64,000 nt of DNA. Source: BRH-c54 sp036567945. GTDB lineage: Bacteria > Bacteroidota > Bacteroidia > Flavobacteriales_E > Vicingaceae. The stretch lies in the NCBI GenBank assembly GCA_036567945.1, contig DATCTM010000020.1, positions 4,333 through 68,332 on the forward strand. The letters are read 5' to 3'. The translations under genes were made by a program, and so were the position numbers. The stretch's first letter is position 1. The number at the start of each line of letters is the position of its first letter. Shown piece by piece: positions 41,479 to 49,871 of the stretch. The notes below the pieces were generated by a model, which ran no database searches, was not told the origin of the DNA, and saw only the letters and a list, made by a program, of their open reading frames with translations.

Positions 41479-42351
41479 TTAGTGCTTGTGTTTAGGCTCG
41501 TAAATCAATCTAAAGAAAGTACTAAATCTTTGAGATTCTCTTTTTATTGGAACTCCTGCAACAATACCTACTAACAAATTATCTGTAATTCCTAACCTCA
41601 TTTGTGGTCTAATTACCATATCAAAATCATCATATGTAATTTCTTTATTAAACTCAAGACCAATAAAGTTTCTTGTCCCATCTATCATGTAATGAAAATT
41701 TGTATTAATTTGCCAAATGGTATGCATTGAGTTATCTGAAAAATGTTGCTGCATTTGTGGTCCTGTATAAATTAATGTATGAAAATTCTGTCCCCATCTT
41801 TTAGCAGCTACAAAAAACGGATTATAAACATTGCCTTCAACAAAAGCCTCATTACCATAATGACTAAAATTAACAAACTCAAACTCATTTAAATAACCTA
41901 TTGCCATAGATGTACTATGTTTTTCAGAAACAAAAAAAGAGTATTGAGCAGCTAATTTTAACCCATTAATTTTATTTTGAGGCATCATTGATTTATCCAC
42001 ATCATCTTCATTAGGGTAAAAGAAAGTAAATGGGACTTCGATTTCTAGACCTATCCTGTTAACTGGAGCCCATTCATATTCTACTAATGCCTCATAGGAA
42101 TCAAACTTATTATTATCTGTCATTCCAAAACCAACATTCCATTCTTTTTCACCTTTTCTAGCTCCTAAATCTCTAATTAAATCAATAAAAAGTGGTTCGG
42201 CATGTAGTACTTTATCCAATTTACGTTTATTTTCAACTTCCTCAATATATAAACTATCTAATCTATCTTTTTCTATTTTTAGTGTATCTAAGTTTTGAGA
42301 AAAAACACTAACTGACATTAACAATCCAAAAATTAAAAATAAATTTTTCAT
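41479..42351 (-). CDS. Outer-membrane protein linked to carbonic anhydrase/SulP
   Basis: 290 residues: signal peptide (MKNLFLIFGLLMSVSVFSQ), a short coiled region (IEKDRLDSLYIEEVENKRKL), then the striking block HAEPLFIDLIRDLGARKGEK. A barrel-like body (EYEWAPVNRIGLEIEVPFTF) ends in FSTFFRLIYEPKHKH. I have seen the HAEPL-IDLIRDLGARKGEKEWN block in Bacteroidota proteins of this kind but know no function. It begins six bases after the carbonic anhydrase gene, which itself follows the SulP transporter, so all three probably act together on bicarbonate or another anion. Confidence 0.68.
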   Translation of the reverse strand: MKNLFLIFGLLMSVSVFSQNLDTLKIEKDRLDSLYIEEVENKRKLDKVLHAEPLFIDLIRDLGARKGEKEWNVGFGMTDNNKFDSYEALVEYEWAPVNRIGLEIEVPFTFFYPNEDDVDKSMMPQNKINGLKLAAQYSFFVSEKHSTSMAIGYLNEFEFVNFSHYGNEAFVEGNVYNPFFVAAKRWGQNFHTLIYTGPQMQQHFSDNSMHTIWQINTNFHYMIDGTRNFIGLEFNKEITYDDFDMVIRPQMRLGITDNLLVGIVAGVPIKRESQRFSTFFRLIYEPKHKH

Positions 42352-42357
42352 GTTATT

Positions 42358-42996
42358 TTAAAACTTTAACTGATAAACATTATCTAATTCATCATTATTA
42401 GTAAAATTAACCCCCAAATCTTTTATTAATCCGTTGCCAATTCCATAAACCCAACCATGTATATGTAAGGTTTGTTTATTATTCCAAGCATTTTGAACTA
42501 TAGAAGTTTTTGCTAAGTCGAACACTTGTTCTACAACATTTAATTCAACATATCTGTCAAAACGTTGTTTTTCATCAGTGATAGCATCCAACTCTTCAGC
42601 ATGAAAACGATAAACATCTTTAATATGTCTAATCCAATTATCAATTAAACCAATATGCTGATTTCCCATTGCAGCAGCAACTCCTCCACAACCATAATGT
42701 CCACAAACAATTACATGTCTTACTTTTAATGCATTAACCGCATAATCAAGTACACTCAACATATTCATATCTGAATGGATAACCATATTAGCAATATTTC
42801 TATGTACAAAAACTTCTCCCGGTTGAGCTCCAATAATTTCGTTTGCAGGAACTCTACTATCTGCACAACCTATCCACAACACTGGTGGTTGTTGTCCATT
42901 AGCTAATTTATTAAAAAAATCCGGATCTAAATCCAATTTTGATTGAACCCACTCTTTATTGTTATCTAAAAGTTGTTTATAAAATTTATTTTCCAT
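42358..42996 (-). CDS. can: Beta-class carbonic anhydrase
   Basis: 212 residues with all zinc-site residues: Cys44-Ala-Asp46-Ser-Arg48 (GCADSRVPANE), His100 and Cys103 (CGHYGCGG). It interconverts CO2 and bicarbonate in the cytoplasm. It is the middle gene of SulP transporter - carbonic anhydrase - outer-membrane protein, with gaps of 38 and 6 bases. Linkage to the transporter suggests bicarbonate uptake or pH control. Confidence 0.95.
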   Translation of the reverse strand: MENKFYKQLLDNNKEWVQSKLDLDPDFFNKLANGQQPPVLWIGCADSRVPANEIIGAQPGEVFVHRNIANMVIHSDMNMLSVLDYAVNALKVRHVIVCGHYGCGGVAAAMGNQHIGLIDNWIRHIKDVYRFHAEELDAITDEKQRFDRYVELNVVEQVFDLAKTSIVQNAWNNKQTLHIHGWVYGIGNGLIKDLGVNFTNNDELDNVYQLKF

Positions 42997-43034
42997 TTTG
43001 TATATTTTTTTAATCGTTATAAAATTAATTAGTT

Positions 43035-44603
43035 TTATTTAAAAGCAACACCATCTATACCTTTTGTTTCTACCTGAATATTTTTTAATTTAGAAGTATA
43101 ATTTACAAATTCTTGTATATTTTCTAAAACATCGTAAGCAACCGTATAGGATTTTGAAGCATCAATTATTAAAGTTGAATCTTCAGGTATTTTAGCTAAT
43201 TCTTTTGCAACACTTGCTTTATTTAAAAATGTCACTTCTTCTGAAAGTGTTAAGGTATATTTAGTTTTACCATCAACTATTTCTTTTTTACAGTTTAAAG
43301 CGTTTTTATAATTCTTTCTTAAAATATAAAATACGGCCACCACCATTCCTATTCCAATGCCTTTTAACAAATCTGTTCCCACAATAGCTATAACAGTTAC
43401 TAAAAAAGGAACAAACTGCTCATGTCCTAATTTAAACATATCTCTGAATATTGATGGTTTAGCAAGTTTATATCCTACTAATAACAAGATTGCTGCTAAA
43501 GAAGCTAATGGAATTAGATTTAAAAAAACGGGGATAATAATTGCCGATGACAATAAAATTACACCATGAAATATGGCTGACATTTTAGTTTTCCCACCAG
43601 ATGTAATATTTGCTGTACTTCTAACTATTACTTGTGTAATTGGCAATCCTCCAATCATACCGGAAACCATATTTCCTATACCTTGAGCTCTTAATTCTTG
43701 GTTGGTTGATGTTCTTCTTTTATATGGGTCTAATTTATCGGTAGCTTCCAGACACAATAAGGTTTCCAAACTTGCTACTATGGCTAAAGTTACAGCAACA
43801 ACATAGACATGCGGATTACTAAATGCAGAAAAATCTGGAAACTTAAAAAAACTCAAGAACTCTTGTGGAGAAGAGGCTACTGGTAATTCAACCAAGTGTT
43901 TTCCACTTAAAACTAACTCTGGAGCCAGATTTAAAAATAGTGCATTAAGTAAAATACCTGTTAACACTACAAATAATGCTCCCGGTAAAAATTTAAATAA
44001 CCCAATTTTTTTCATAAAATTAGTTTCAAAAAGAATTAGCATTCCCAGAGAAATAATACTAATGATTATTGCTCCCATACTGCTATATTTAAAGGCATAA
44101 TAAATTTCGGTAACGGTATTATGACCATCCTTTTGAGCAAAATCGAAATCACCCATAAAATCTTCATCATAACCTAAAGCATGTGGAATTTCTTTAAGAA
44201 TAAGGATTATTCCAATAGCGGTTAGCATTCCTTTTATTACTGATGATGGAAAGAAATAGCCAATAATACCAGCTTTCATAAATCCAGCTAAAAGTTGCAA
44301 CACTCCAGCTAAAACCACCGCTAATAAAAAGGCTTCAAAAGATCCTAAAGTTTCTATTGCTCCTAATACAATTACTACTAAACCAGCAGCAGGACCAGAA
44401 ACTCCTAATTGAGAGTTACTTAAAGCTCCTACTACAATACCTCCCACAACTCCGGCAATAATTCCGGAAAATAATAAATCGGAGCGACCTGTTGAGGCTA
44501 AGGCAATACCCAAACATAAAGGAAGGGCTACAAGAAAAACTACTAATCCGGCAGGAAAATCTGATTTTAGATTAGCAAACATATTTAATTTTTTTGGTGT
44601 CAT
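43035..44603 (-). CDS. SulP-family anion transporter with C-terminal STAS-like domain
   Basis: 522 residues with about 12-14 membrane segments. The SulP core GLVVFLVALPLCLGIALAST and ALSNSQLGVSGPAAGLVVIV is at the N-terminus; LEATDKLDPYKRRTSTNQEL followed by GMIGGLPITQVIVRS lies in the middle. The last about 85 residues form a STAS-like domain (STLIIDASKSYTVAYDVLEN). SulP proteins carry sulfate, bicarbonate or related anions. Adjacent carbonic anhydrase makes bicarbonate the best guess, as in BicA-like members. A 25-bp palindrome upstream is a candidate operator. Confidence 0.9.
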   Translation of the reverse strand: MTPKKLNMFANLKSDFPAGLVVFLVALPLCLGIALASTGRSDLLFSGIIAGVVGGIVVGALSNSQLGVSGPAAGLVVIVLGAIETLGSFEAFLLAVVLAGVLQLLAGFMKAGIIGYFFPSSVIKGMLTAIGIILILKEIPHALGYDEDFMGDFDFAQKDGHNTVTEIYYAFKYSSMGAIIISIISLGMLILFETNFMKKIGLFKFLPGALFVVLTGILLNALFLNLAPELVLSGKHLVELPVASSPQEFLSFFKFPDFSAFSNPHVYVVAVTLAIVASLETLLCLEATDKLDPYKRRTSTNQELRAQGIGNMVSGMIGGLPITQVIVRSTANITSGGKTKMSAIFHGVILLSSAIIIPVFLNLIPLASLAAILLLVGYKLAKPSIFRDMFKLGHEQFVPFLVTVIAIVGTDLLKGIGIGMVVAVFYILRKNYKNALNCKKEIVDGKTKYTLTLSEEVTFLNKASVAKELAKIPEDSTLIIDASKSYTVAYDVLENIQEFVNYTSKLKNIQVETKGIDGVAFK

Positions 44604-44623
44604 AATATAAATTATTGAACAAA

Positions 44624-44648
44624 TAATTAATTGATAATCAATTAATTA
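44624..44648. promoter_or_regulatory. 25-bp palindrome upstream of the SulP-carbonic anhydrase operon
   Basis: TAATTAATTGAT, a central A, then ATCAATTAATTA: perfect arms, 21 bases before the transporter ATG. It is A+T-rich, so some chance symmetry is expected, but the length is unusual. It could be a repressor site. Confidence 0.45.
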
Positions 44649-44743
44649 AATTTGCATTATTGATAAATTAATCTTGAAAAAAAATATTTTTTCAATGATA
44701 ATAAAAGAAACACTATAGCTTACTATAGCATTAATTCAATAAT

Positions 44744-45028
44744 TTATACTAATTCGGGTGGAGGAGCAACAATTTCCTTATATGGAGGAAATAGCAAAGA
44801 AAATTCTACTTGATGTTCTAACTCTGTAGCTTGAAAAAAACACCTGAAATCTGAATCTTCTGAAATATATTCTTGCATGGCGAAGGTTACAGTAGAACCA
44901 CCACTATGTCTATTTTCTTCTTCAGCAATTTCAACAAATTGATAAGTAGAAACAGAAAAATATGAAAACGAAAAGGTGCTTACTAAAAGTAGTAAAAAGA
45001 ATATGGCTATTATTTTATGACCTTTCAC
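44744..45028 (-). CDS. Small exported or membrane-anchored protein, unknown
   Basis: 94 residues with an N-terminal hydrophobic helix (IIAIFFLLLLVSTFSFSYF) and a short acidic periplasmic part ending YKEIVAPPPELV. No family recognised. It lies 17 bases downstream of the O-antigen ligase-like gene in the same direction. It could be a signal-peptide-bearing peptide or a single-pass protein. Confidence 0.55.
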   Translation of the reverse strand: MKGHKIIAIFFLLLLVSTFSFSYFSVSTYQFVEIAEEENRHSGGSTVTFAMQEYISEDSDFRCFFQATELEHQVEFSLLFPPYKEIVAPPPELV

Positions 45029-45045
45029 AGTGGCGAAATTACATA

Positions 45046-46614
45046 TTAAAAGCTACTTTTTCTTTTTTTAAAAATTAAAAGTGTGTTAAAATATGCAAAA
45101 AAAGTAATTCCCACTTGTGTTTCTAAGGTATCTTCGGTAAGCATGGAAAGCATTGAAATGGAAATAAAACAGAGATAAAGATAATCTCTATATTGTTTTA
45201 AAACAATGATGGGGTAAAGTAAAAAAATTAAAAAATAAACTCCTCCTAAAATACCAAAACTCACAAAATAAGTTAAGTACTGATTATGTGCTCTTCTCCA
45301 ATATTTTTCAGAAATAATATCTCTTTCTTCATGTTTTTTATTGAAAGCATCCTGAACATCTCCTGTTCCAACACCAACAAACATATTATCTTTAACAATG
45401 TTGACAGCAGTATGCCAATACACCCACCTGAGCATTACAGAATGACCATCGGCAACATTATACTTATTGTACATTTCTATTTCCCAAAATATTTTATGCA
45501 ACCTTAGCTCTATCCCATTCATATCAAGATACCTAAAATTTGAAACTCCGTTTTCTATGGCTTTTATTTCTTCAGGTGTTAATTCATTAATAGCTTCTTC
45601 GGTTTTTAATTTACCCTGAGAAGTAATAAACCTTAATATGGTAAATCTAATTTGTTGTCCTTTATTATCAAACCCATTAAAATTGATTTTACTTCTTTGG
45701 TTCCAAGCTTGTTCTATTTCTTGGTTGGCAATATTTCTATAAATATAATTTCCATTTTCCATTCGAAAACTATTAGAACTTATAGTGTCATGAAAAAGTT
45801 TTTCACCCTTAGGTGAATATTCTTGAATAGGCAGCACTTCAACATCATTAAAAGACAAATATTCTTGATAACAACTTTTTATATAAAGTACTAATGAAAC
45901 TGAAATTACAATAACTACTGTTACTGCCGATAATTTTACAATGATTTTATTATATCTTATTCCGTAATAAAAAACCAATAAAATAATAGTAATAGCTGTA
46001 ACAGCAATACCTGTTATTAAGTTAAGTAAAAACAGAAAAGCTACCAACCAACCAAAACTTAATATCCATCTGATTTTTTGCTTTTTATCTGTTGTTTTTA
46101 TTGTATAATAAAATGCTCCAAAAATGGCTAACGATACTTCCAAACCAAACCTTATATGCGAGGTAAACCTTGATAAATCTCTCTTGTCAATAATTGCTTC
46201 ATTAAGTCCTCCTAACATTACAAAAACGCTCCATAGAGATGCTGTTATTACACCTCCAACATACACCGAAAAAATTAAACGAAATTCTTTATTGGTTAAT
46301 GGTTTAAAGCTAACTATTAAAAAAGGCAATATAAAAAGCGGCAACTTTCTTCTGATATCATCAAACGCAAAATCGAAATTAGTAGTATTTAAAAGTCCTA
46401 AAAGAGTAAGCAGATACACAGAACTTAATATAAGTGCCGTTCTATTTTTAAAAAAGCGCTTTATTTTTTCTAGATGATTTCCTTCTAATAACCATAAAAA
46501 CCCTATACAAAGCTCTCCTAAAGTTATAAGAGGTTTAGACAATGAGAGTCCCACTGCAATAAACATCAAAAAAAACAAATACATGTTTCTTGAATAAGTG
46601 GAAACAAAACTCAT
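45046..46614 (-). CDS. O-antigen ligase-like (Wzy/WaaL family) membrane protein
   Basis: 522 residues with about ten membrane helices and one long extracytoplasmic loop (about 225-410). The loop ends in the Wzy_C signature RWVYWHTAVNIVKDNMFVGV followed by GTGDVQDAFNKKH and RRAHNQYLTYFVSFGILGG. Family members join or polymerise surface polysaccharide at the periplasmic face of the inner membrane. It lies 29 bases downstream of the S41 protease gene. No other polysaccharide genes are adjacent, so the substrate is open. Confidence 0.8.
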   Translation of the reverse strand: MSFVSTYSRNMYLFFLMFIAVGLSLSKPLITLGELCIGFLWLLEGNHLEKIKRFFKNRTALILSSVYLLTLLGLLNTTNFDFAFDDIRRKLPLFILPFLIVSFKPLTNKEFRLIFSVYVGGVITASLWSVFVMLGGLNEAIIDKRDLSRFTSHIRFGLEVSLAIFGAFYYTIKTTDKKQKIRWILSFGWLVAFLFLLNLITGIAVTAITIILLVFYYGIRYNKIIVKLSAVTVVIVISVSLVLYIKSCYQEYLSFNDVEVLPIQEYSPKGEKLFHDTISSNSFRMENGNYIYRNIANQEIEQAWNQRSKINFNGFDNKGQQIRFTILRFITSQGKLKTEEAINELTPEEIKAIENGVSNFRYLDMNGIELRLHKIFWEIEMYNKYNVADGHSVMLRWVYWHTAVNIVKDNMFVGVGTGDVQDAFNKKHEERDIISEKYWRRAHNQYLTYFVSFGILGGVYFLIFLLYPIIVLKQYRDYLYLCFISISMLSMLTEDTLETQVGITFFAYFNTLLIFKKRKSSF

Positions 46615-46643
46615 TTTAGCAAAGAATTTAAATTAAACAAAAG

Positions 46644-48308
46644 TTAATCTTGCTTGGTATTGCCTGCAAAAACAGCTTCATATTTTTGTTTATCAGAAAG
46701 TACTTCAATAGCTTTTTCCATAACAGGGTCTGTTTTTAAAGATGCTTCCATTTTTCCTTTCTGATAGTAATATCTTGTAGCAATTTCTGTTTCCAAAATA
46801 TACTTTATTTCTTCCTTAAAAGTATATAAATCTTCTTCTTTATTATGTTTTAATTTATTTAGTAAAGCATTGTATTCACTTTCTAAACTTTTAAAATATT
46901 TATCTGCTTTAGCTGCTTTTTCTAGTTTCTCTAATAACGCTTCACTATCTGTAGTATAGTCGTAGTCCTTACCATCAAGAAACTTAACAAACTTTTCATA
47001 CTCTTCATCAGAAATAGTAAACGCATCTACAGCAGGAATTGCATTGTTTTTTAACCTAAAATCTGTTGCATAATCAAACAAATGATTTTTTAGATACAAA
47101 CTGGTAGCAATATCGCTAATTTCTTTTTTCTCTACTTTAATATCGGGTTCAATTCCCATTCCATCAAATACAGGTCTATACGTTTTTAAAGTCTTAAACT
47201 CTCTTATTAAAGAATCCGGAATTGCATTTACTTTTCCATCCTCATCTTTATGCGAATAATCTAATTTTTGGATACATCTTCCGCTTGGTGTATAATATTT
47301 AGCAACGGTAACTTTTAATTTTGAGTTATAACTCAATGGTCTTACTTGTTGCACCAATCCTTTTCCGAACGAACGATTTCCAATAATAACAGCTCTATCA
47401 TGATCTTGCAATGCTCCCGACACAATTTCTGAGGCAGATGCAGACATTTCATCTATCAACACTACAATAGGAATTTCTGTGTCAATAGGCATTGCTGTAG
47501 CTTTATACACTTTATCCCAATCGCTAATTTTTCCTTTAGTGCTAACTACTTCAGAACCTTTAGGAACAAAATAATTTACAATATCTATGGCTTCTTTCAT
47601 TAGTCCTCCACCATTTCCTCTTAAATCTAAAATTAAAGACTTAGCATTTTGCTCTTTTAATTTTGTAAAAGCTGCTTTTACTTCAGCACCGGCAGACTCA
47701 GTAAATCCGTTTAGCTTAATATAACCTATATCATTTGAATACATTTTATAATAAGGTACATCGTCAATTTTAACCTCTTCTCTAACCACTTTCTTCTCAA
47801 TTGGCTCTTCCGTTCCTGGTCTTTCAACTGTAATATTTAAGGTAGTTCCCGGTTGTCCTAAAAGTAAATCTCTAATTTCTGAAGTTGATTTATCAGTAAC
47901 ATCTTTCCCATCAATTTTTAACAATCTATCTCCTGCCCACAAACCCGCTTTATGAGCTCCAAATCCTTCATAAGGTTCAGAAATAACTACATGCTCACCA
48001 TGCTGTTGAATTAATGCTCCTATTCCACCATATTGCCCTGTAGTCATTAACTTGTAATCTTCAATATTAGATTCAGGAATATAGTTAGTGTAAGGATCTA
48101 ACGATTCTAACATAGCATCAATTCCGGTTTTCATCAACTCTCCCGGATCGGTATCATCAACATAGTAAATATTTAATTCACGAAAAAGTGTTGCAAAAAT
48201 GTCGAGATTTTTAGAAACTTCAAAATAGCTATCTACAAAACCAACCGAGAAAACACTTGCTAATGTTATGCTTACTATTAAAATGTATTTTTTAAATTTT
48301 TGTGTCAT
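46644..48308 (-). CDS. S41-family C-terminal processing protease
   Basis: 554 residues: membrane anchor/signal at the N-terminus (ILIVSITLASVFSVGFVDSYF in short), a PDZ domain (about 85-175: GYGGIGA-type LMTTGQYGGIGALIQQHG), then the protease core. The catalytic Ser lies in VLIDEMSASASEIVSGALQD (about residue 290) and the Lys in IIGNRSFGKGLVQQ (about 315). It acts in the periplasm on protein C-termini. A long Lys-rich helical tail follows the core. The order rnpA-yidD-S41 on one strand is common in Flavobacteriia. Confidence 0.92.
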   Translation of the reverse strand: MTQKFKKYILIVSITLASVFSVGFVDSYFEVSKNLDIFATLFRELNIYYVDDTDPGELMKTGIDAMLESLDPYTNYIPESNIEDYKLMTTGQYGGIGALIQQHGEHVVISEPYEGFGAHKAGLWAGDRLLKIDGKDVTDKSTSEIRDLLLGQPGTTLNITVERPGTEEPIEKKVVREEVKIDDVPYYKMYSNDIGYIKLNGFTESAGAEVKAAFTKLKEQNAKSLILDLRGNGGGLMKEAIDIVNYFVPKGSEVVSTKGKISDWDKVYKATAMPIDTEIPIVVLIDEMSASASEIVSGALQDHDRAVIIGNRSFGKGLVQQVRPLSYNSKLKVTVAKYYTPSGRCIQKLDYSHKDEDGKVNAIPDSLIREFKTLKTYRPVFDGMGIEPDIKVEKKEISDIATSLYLKNHLFDYATDFRLKNNAIPAVDAFTISDEEYEKFVKFLDGKDYDYTTDSEALLEKLEKAAKADKYFKSLESEYNALLNKLKHNKEEDLYTFKEEIKYILETEIATRYYYQKGKMEASLKTDPVMEKAIEVLSDKQKYEAVFAGNTKQD

Positions 48309-48333
48309 ATTTGTTTCTTTAATCTTTATTTAT

Positions 48334-48555
48334 TTAAGGTACAGGATCGTGTCCATGTCCTCCCCAAGGGTGGCAAGATGAAATTCTTTTTATTGCCAAC
48401 CAAGTTCCCTTAAAAGGGCCATACTTTTCAATTGCCTCGAGACTGTACTGCGAACAAGTGGGTGAGTACCTACAGTTTACTCCTAAAAATGGAGAAATAC
48501 TTAGTTGGTAAACTCTTATTAGCAAAACAACTATTTTACTTAACATCCACTTCAC
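48334..48555 (-). CDS. yidD: Membrane protein insertion efficiency factor YidD
   Basis: 73 residues, the full family: LLIRVYQLSISPFLGVNCRY, SPTCSQYSLEAIEKYG and HPWGGHGHDPVP are the conserved blocks. An amphipathic N-terminal helix attaches to the inner face of the membrane and aids YidC. It overlaps the end of rnpA by four bases, the usual rnpA-yidD coupling. Confidence 0.96.
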   Translation of the reverse strand: MKWMLSKIVVLLIRVYQLSISPFLGVNCRYSPTCSQYSLEAIEKYGPFKGTWLAIKRISSCHPWGGHGHDPVP

Positions 48556-48962
48556 AAGGCATCTCTTAAACGTGATAAAATTACTTTTATTTTTTCTTCT
48601 ATCTCTTTGTATGACAAAATTTGTTCCGAACTATAAATCATCATCATATTAATTTCTTTCTGATTTTCAAGCAGCTTAATTTTTAAATCATGATTATTTA
48701 ATCTGTAAGCTTCTCTAACCCTTCTTTTAATTAAATTACGATTAACTGCTAGCTTAATTTTTTTCTTAGGAACGCTAATACCAAAGTTAATAGGAACATT
48801 ATTTTTTTCGGTTTTGACCTTATAAATTAGCCTTATAGGAAACTGATTAATAGATTTTCCTTGTTTAAAAAGCAATTCAATTTCTTTTTGGCTTTTCAGT
48901 TTTTCTTTTTTGGAAAATTTATATGATATTGGCTTGGTCAATGTCAAAGATATTTTGAGCAA
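48552..48962 (-). CDS. rnpA: Ribonuclease P protein component
   Basis: Binds RNase P RNA and helps cleave tRNA 5' leaders. Blocks KFSKKEKLKSQKEIELLFKQ at the N-terminus and AVNRNLIKRRVREAYRL in the RNR signature are clear. No ATG is available: the frame opens with TTG at 48962 and has further TTGs at codons 6 and 8. A minus-strand TATTTTTG -7 box at 48960-48967 overlaps the first TTG, so one of the later TTGs is the more likely start. It overlaps yidD by four bases. Confidence 0.9.
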   Translation of the reverse strand: MLKISLTLTKPISYKFSKKEKLKSQKEIELLFKQGKSINQFPIRLIYKVKTEKNNVPINFGISVPKKKIKLAVNRNLIKRRVREAYRLNNHDLKIKLLENQKEINMMMIYSSEQILSYKEIEEKIKVILSRLRDAL

Positions 48963-48984
48963 AAATACGAAGAGAAAAACAATT

Positions 48985-49779
48985 CTATTCTTTTATTCTT
49001 TGTGGATGAGCGTAACATGTTGCTTTATTTTCTCTGCAAAAGCCAAGAAGCGTTATTCCTAATTCTTTAGCAAAATCAACTGCTAAACTTGATGGAGCCG
49101 AAACTGCTCCCAGTACCGGAATTTTAGCTGCATAAGCTTTGGCAACAATTTCATAAGAAATTCTTCCACTTACCACCATACATTTTGACTGTCTTAGTTG
49201 ATTTGTGGCTACAAGGTTTCCAATAACTTTATCTACTGCATTGTGTCTGCCAACATCTTCTTTTAACGAGAGTAAAGTACTATCTTTAGCAAATGCTGCT
49301 GCTGCATGAGAACCTCCCGATTGATGAAATGTAGGTTGACCTTTTTTCATAATATCAAACATGGTATAAAGGTCTTTTATAGCAATAATTTGCTCTTGTT
49401 TTTCAATTTTTTCGCCACTGGAAAGTTCTAGTAGTTCTTGTCGTCCACAAATTCCACAGGAACTTACCGATAATAAATTCCTACTATTTTTATAACCATT
49501 GCCCAATTGATTTTCATCTATCTCAACAAAAGCTTTAGAAACAGCATTTTTTTCATCTTTTTCAAGAATGACTGAAAGCACTTGTTTTCCTCTATAAATA
49601 TCTTCGGCATATAACAATCCTCTAACCAAGTCTTCATCGTCTCCAGGAGTTCGCATAGTAATAGAAAAAGTTTTGTTATTGATATAAATCTGTAAGCCTT
49701 CCTCTACTGTTAAATTATCTTCAACTAAATTACTATCATTTTTACAAAACTTTTTTCCTTGATATTGGTGTATTTTCAT
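48985..49779 (-). CDS. fdhD: FdhD, sulfur carrier for formate dehydrogenase maturation
   Basis: 264 residues with the FdhD core: RTPGDDEDLVRGLLYAEDIY, the paired-Cys loop SVSSCGICGRQELLEL (CGICG), HQSGGSHAAAAFAKD, KEDVGRHNAVDKVIG and VVSGRISYEIVAKAYAAKIP. It transfers sulfur from IscS to the molybdenum cofactor of formate dehydrogenase. No formate dehydrogenase or molybdenum-cofactor gene lies in the window. It stands between the infB terminator and rnpA. Confidence 0.93.
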   Translation of the reverse strand: MKIHQYQGKKFCKNDSNLVEDNLTVEEGLQIYINNKTFSITMRTPGDDEDLVRGLLYAEDIYRGKQVLSVILEKDEKNAVSKAFVEIDENQLGNGYKNSRNLLSVSSCGICGRQELLELSSGEKIEKQEQIIAIKDLYTMFDIMKKGQPTFHQSGGSHAAAAFAKDSTLLSLKEDVGRHNAVDKVIGNLVATNQLRQSKCMVVSGRISYEIVAKAYAAKIPVLGAVSAPSSLAVDFAKELGITLLGFCRENKATCYAHPQRIKE

Positions 49780-49820
49780 TTGACTTTAATCAGTAAAGTT
49801 GTAAAAATAGTTATAAAAAA

Positions 49821-49851
49821 AATCCTGACTAGTAAAAAACCAGTCAGGATT
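49821..49851 (-). terminator. Intrinsic terminator of the rimP-nusA-infB operon
   Basis: Stem AATCCTGACT / AGTCAGGATT with an 11-base loop and a T-run on the minus strand, about 20 bases after the infB stop. Confidence 0.88.
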
Positions 49852-49871
49852 ATATTTTTCTTTTTGAGGGA

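Noticed and set aside
41455..41480. A+T-rich palindrome as a regulatory site
   Set aside because: It is almost pure A/T, where symmetry by chance is common, and lies past the end of a gene with no distinct T-run pattern.
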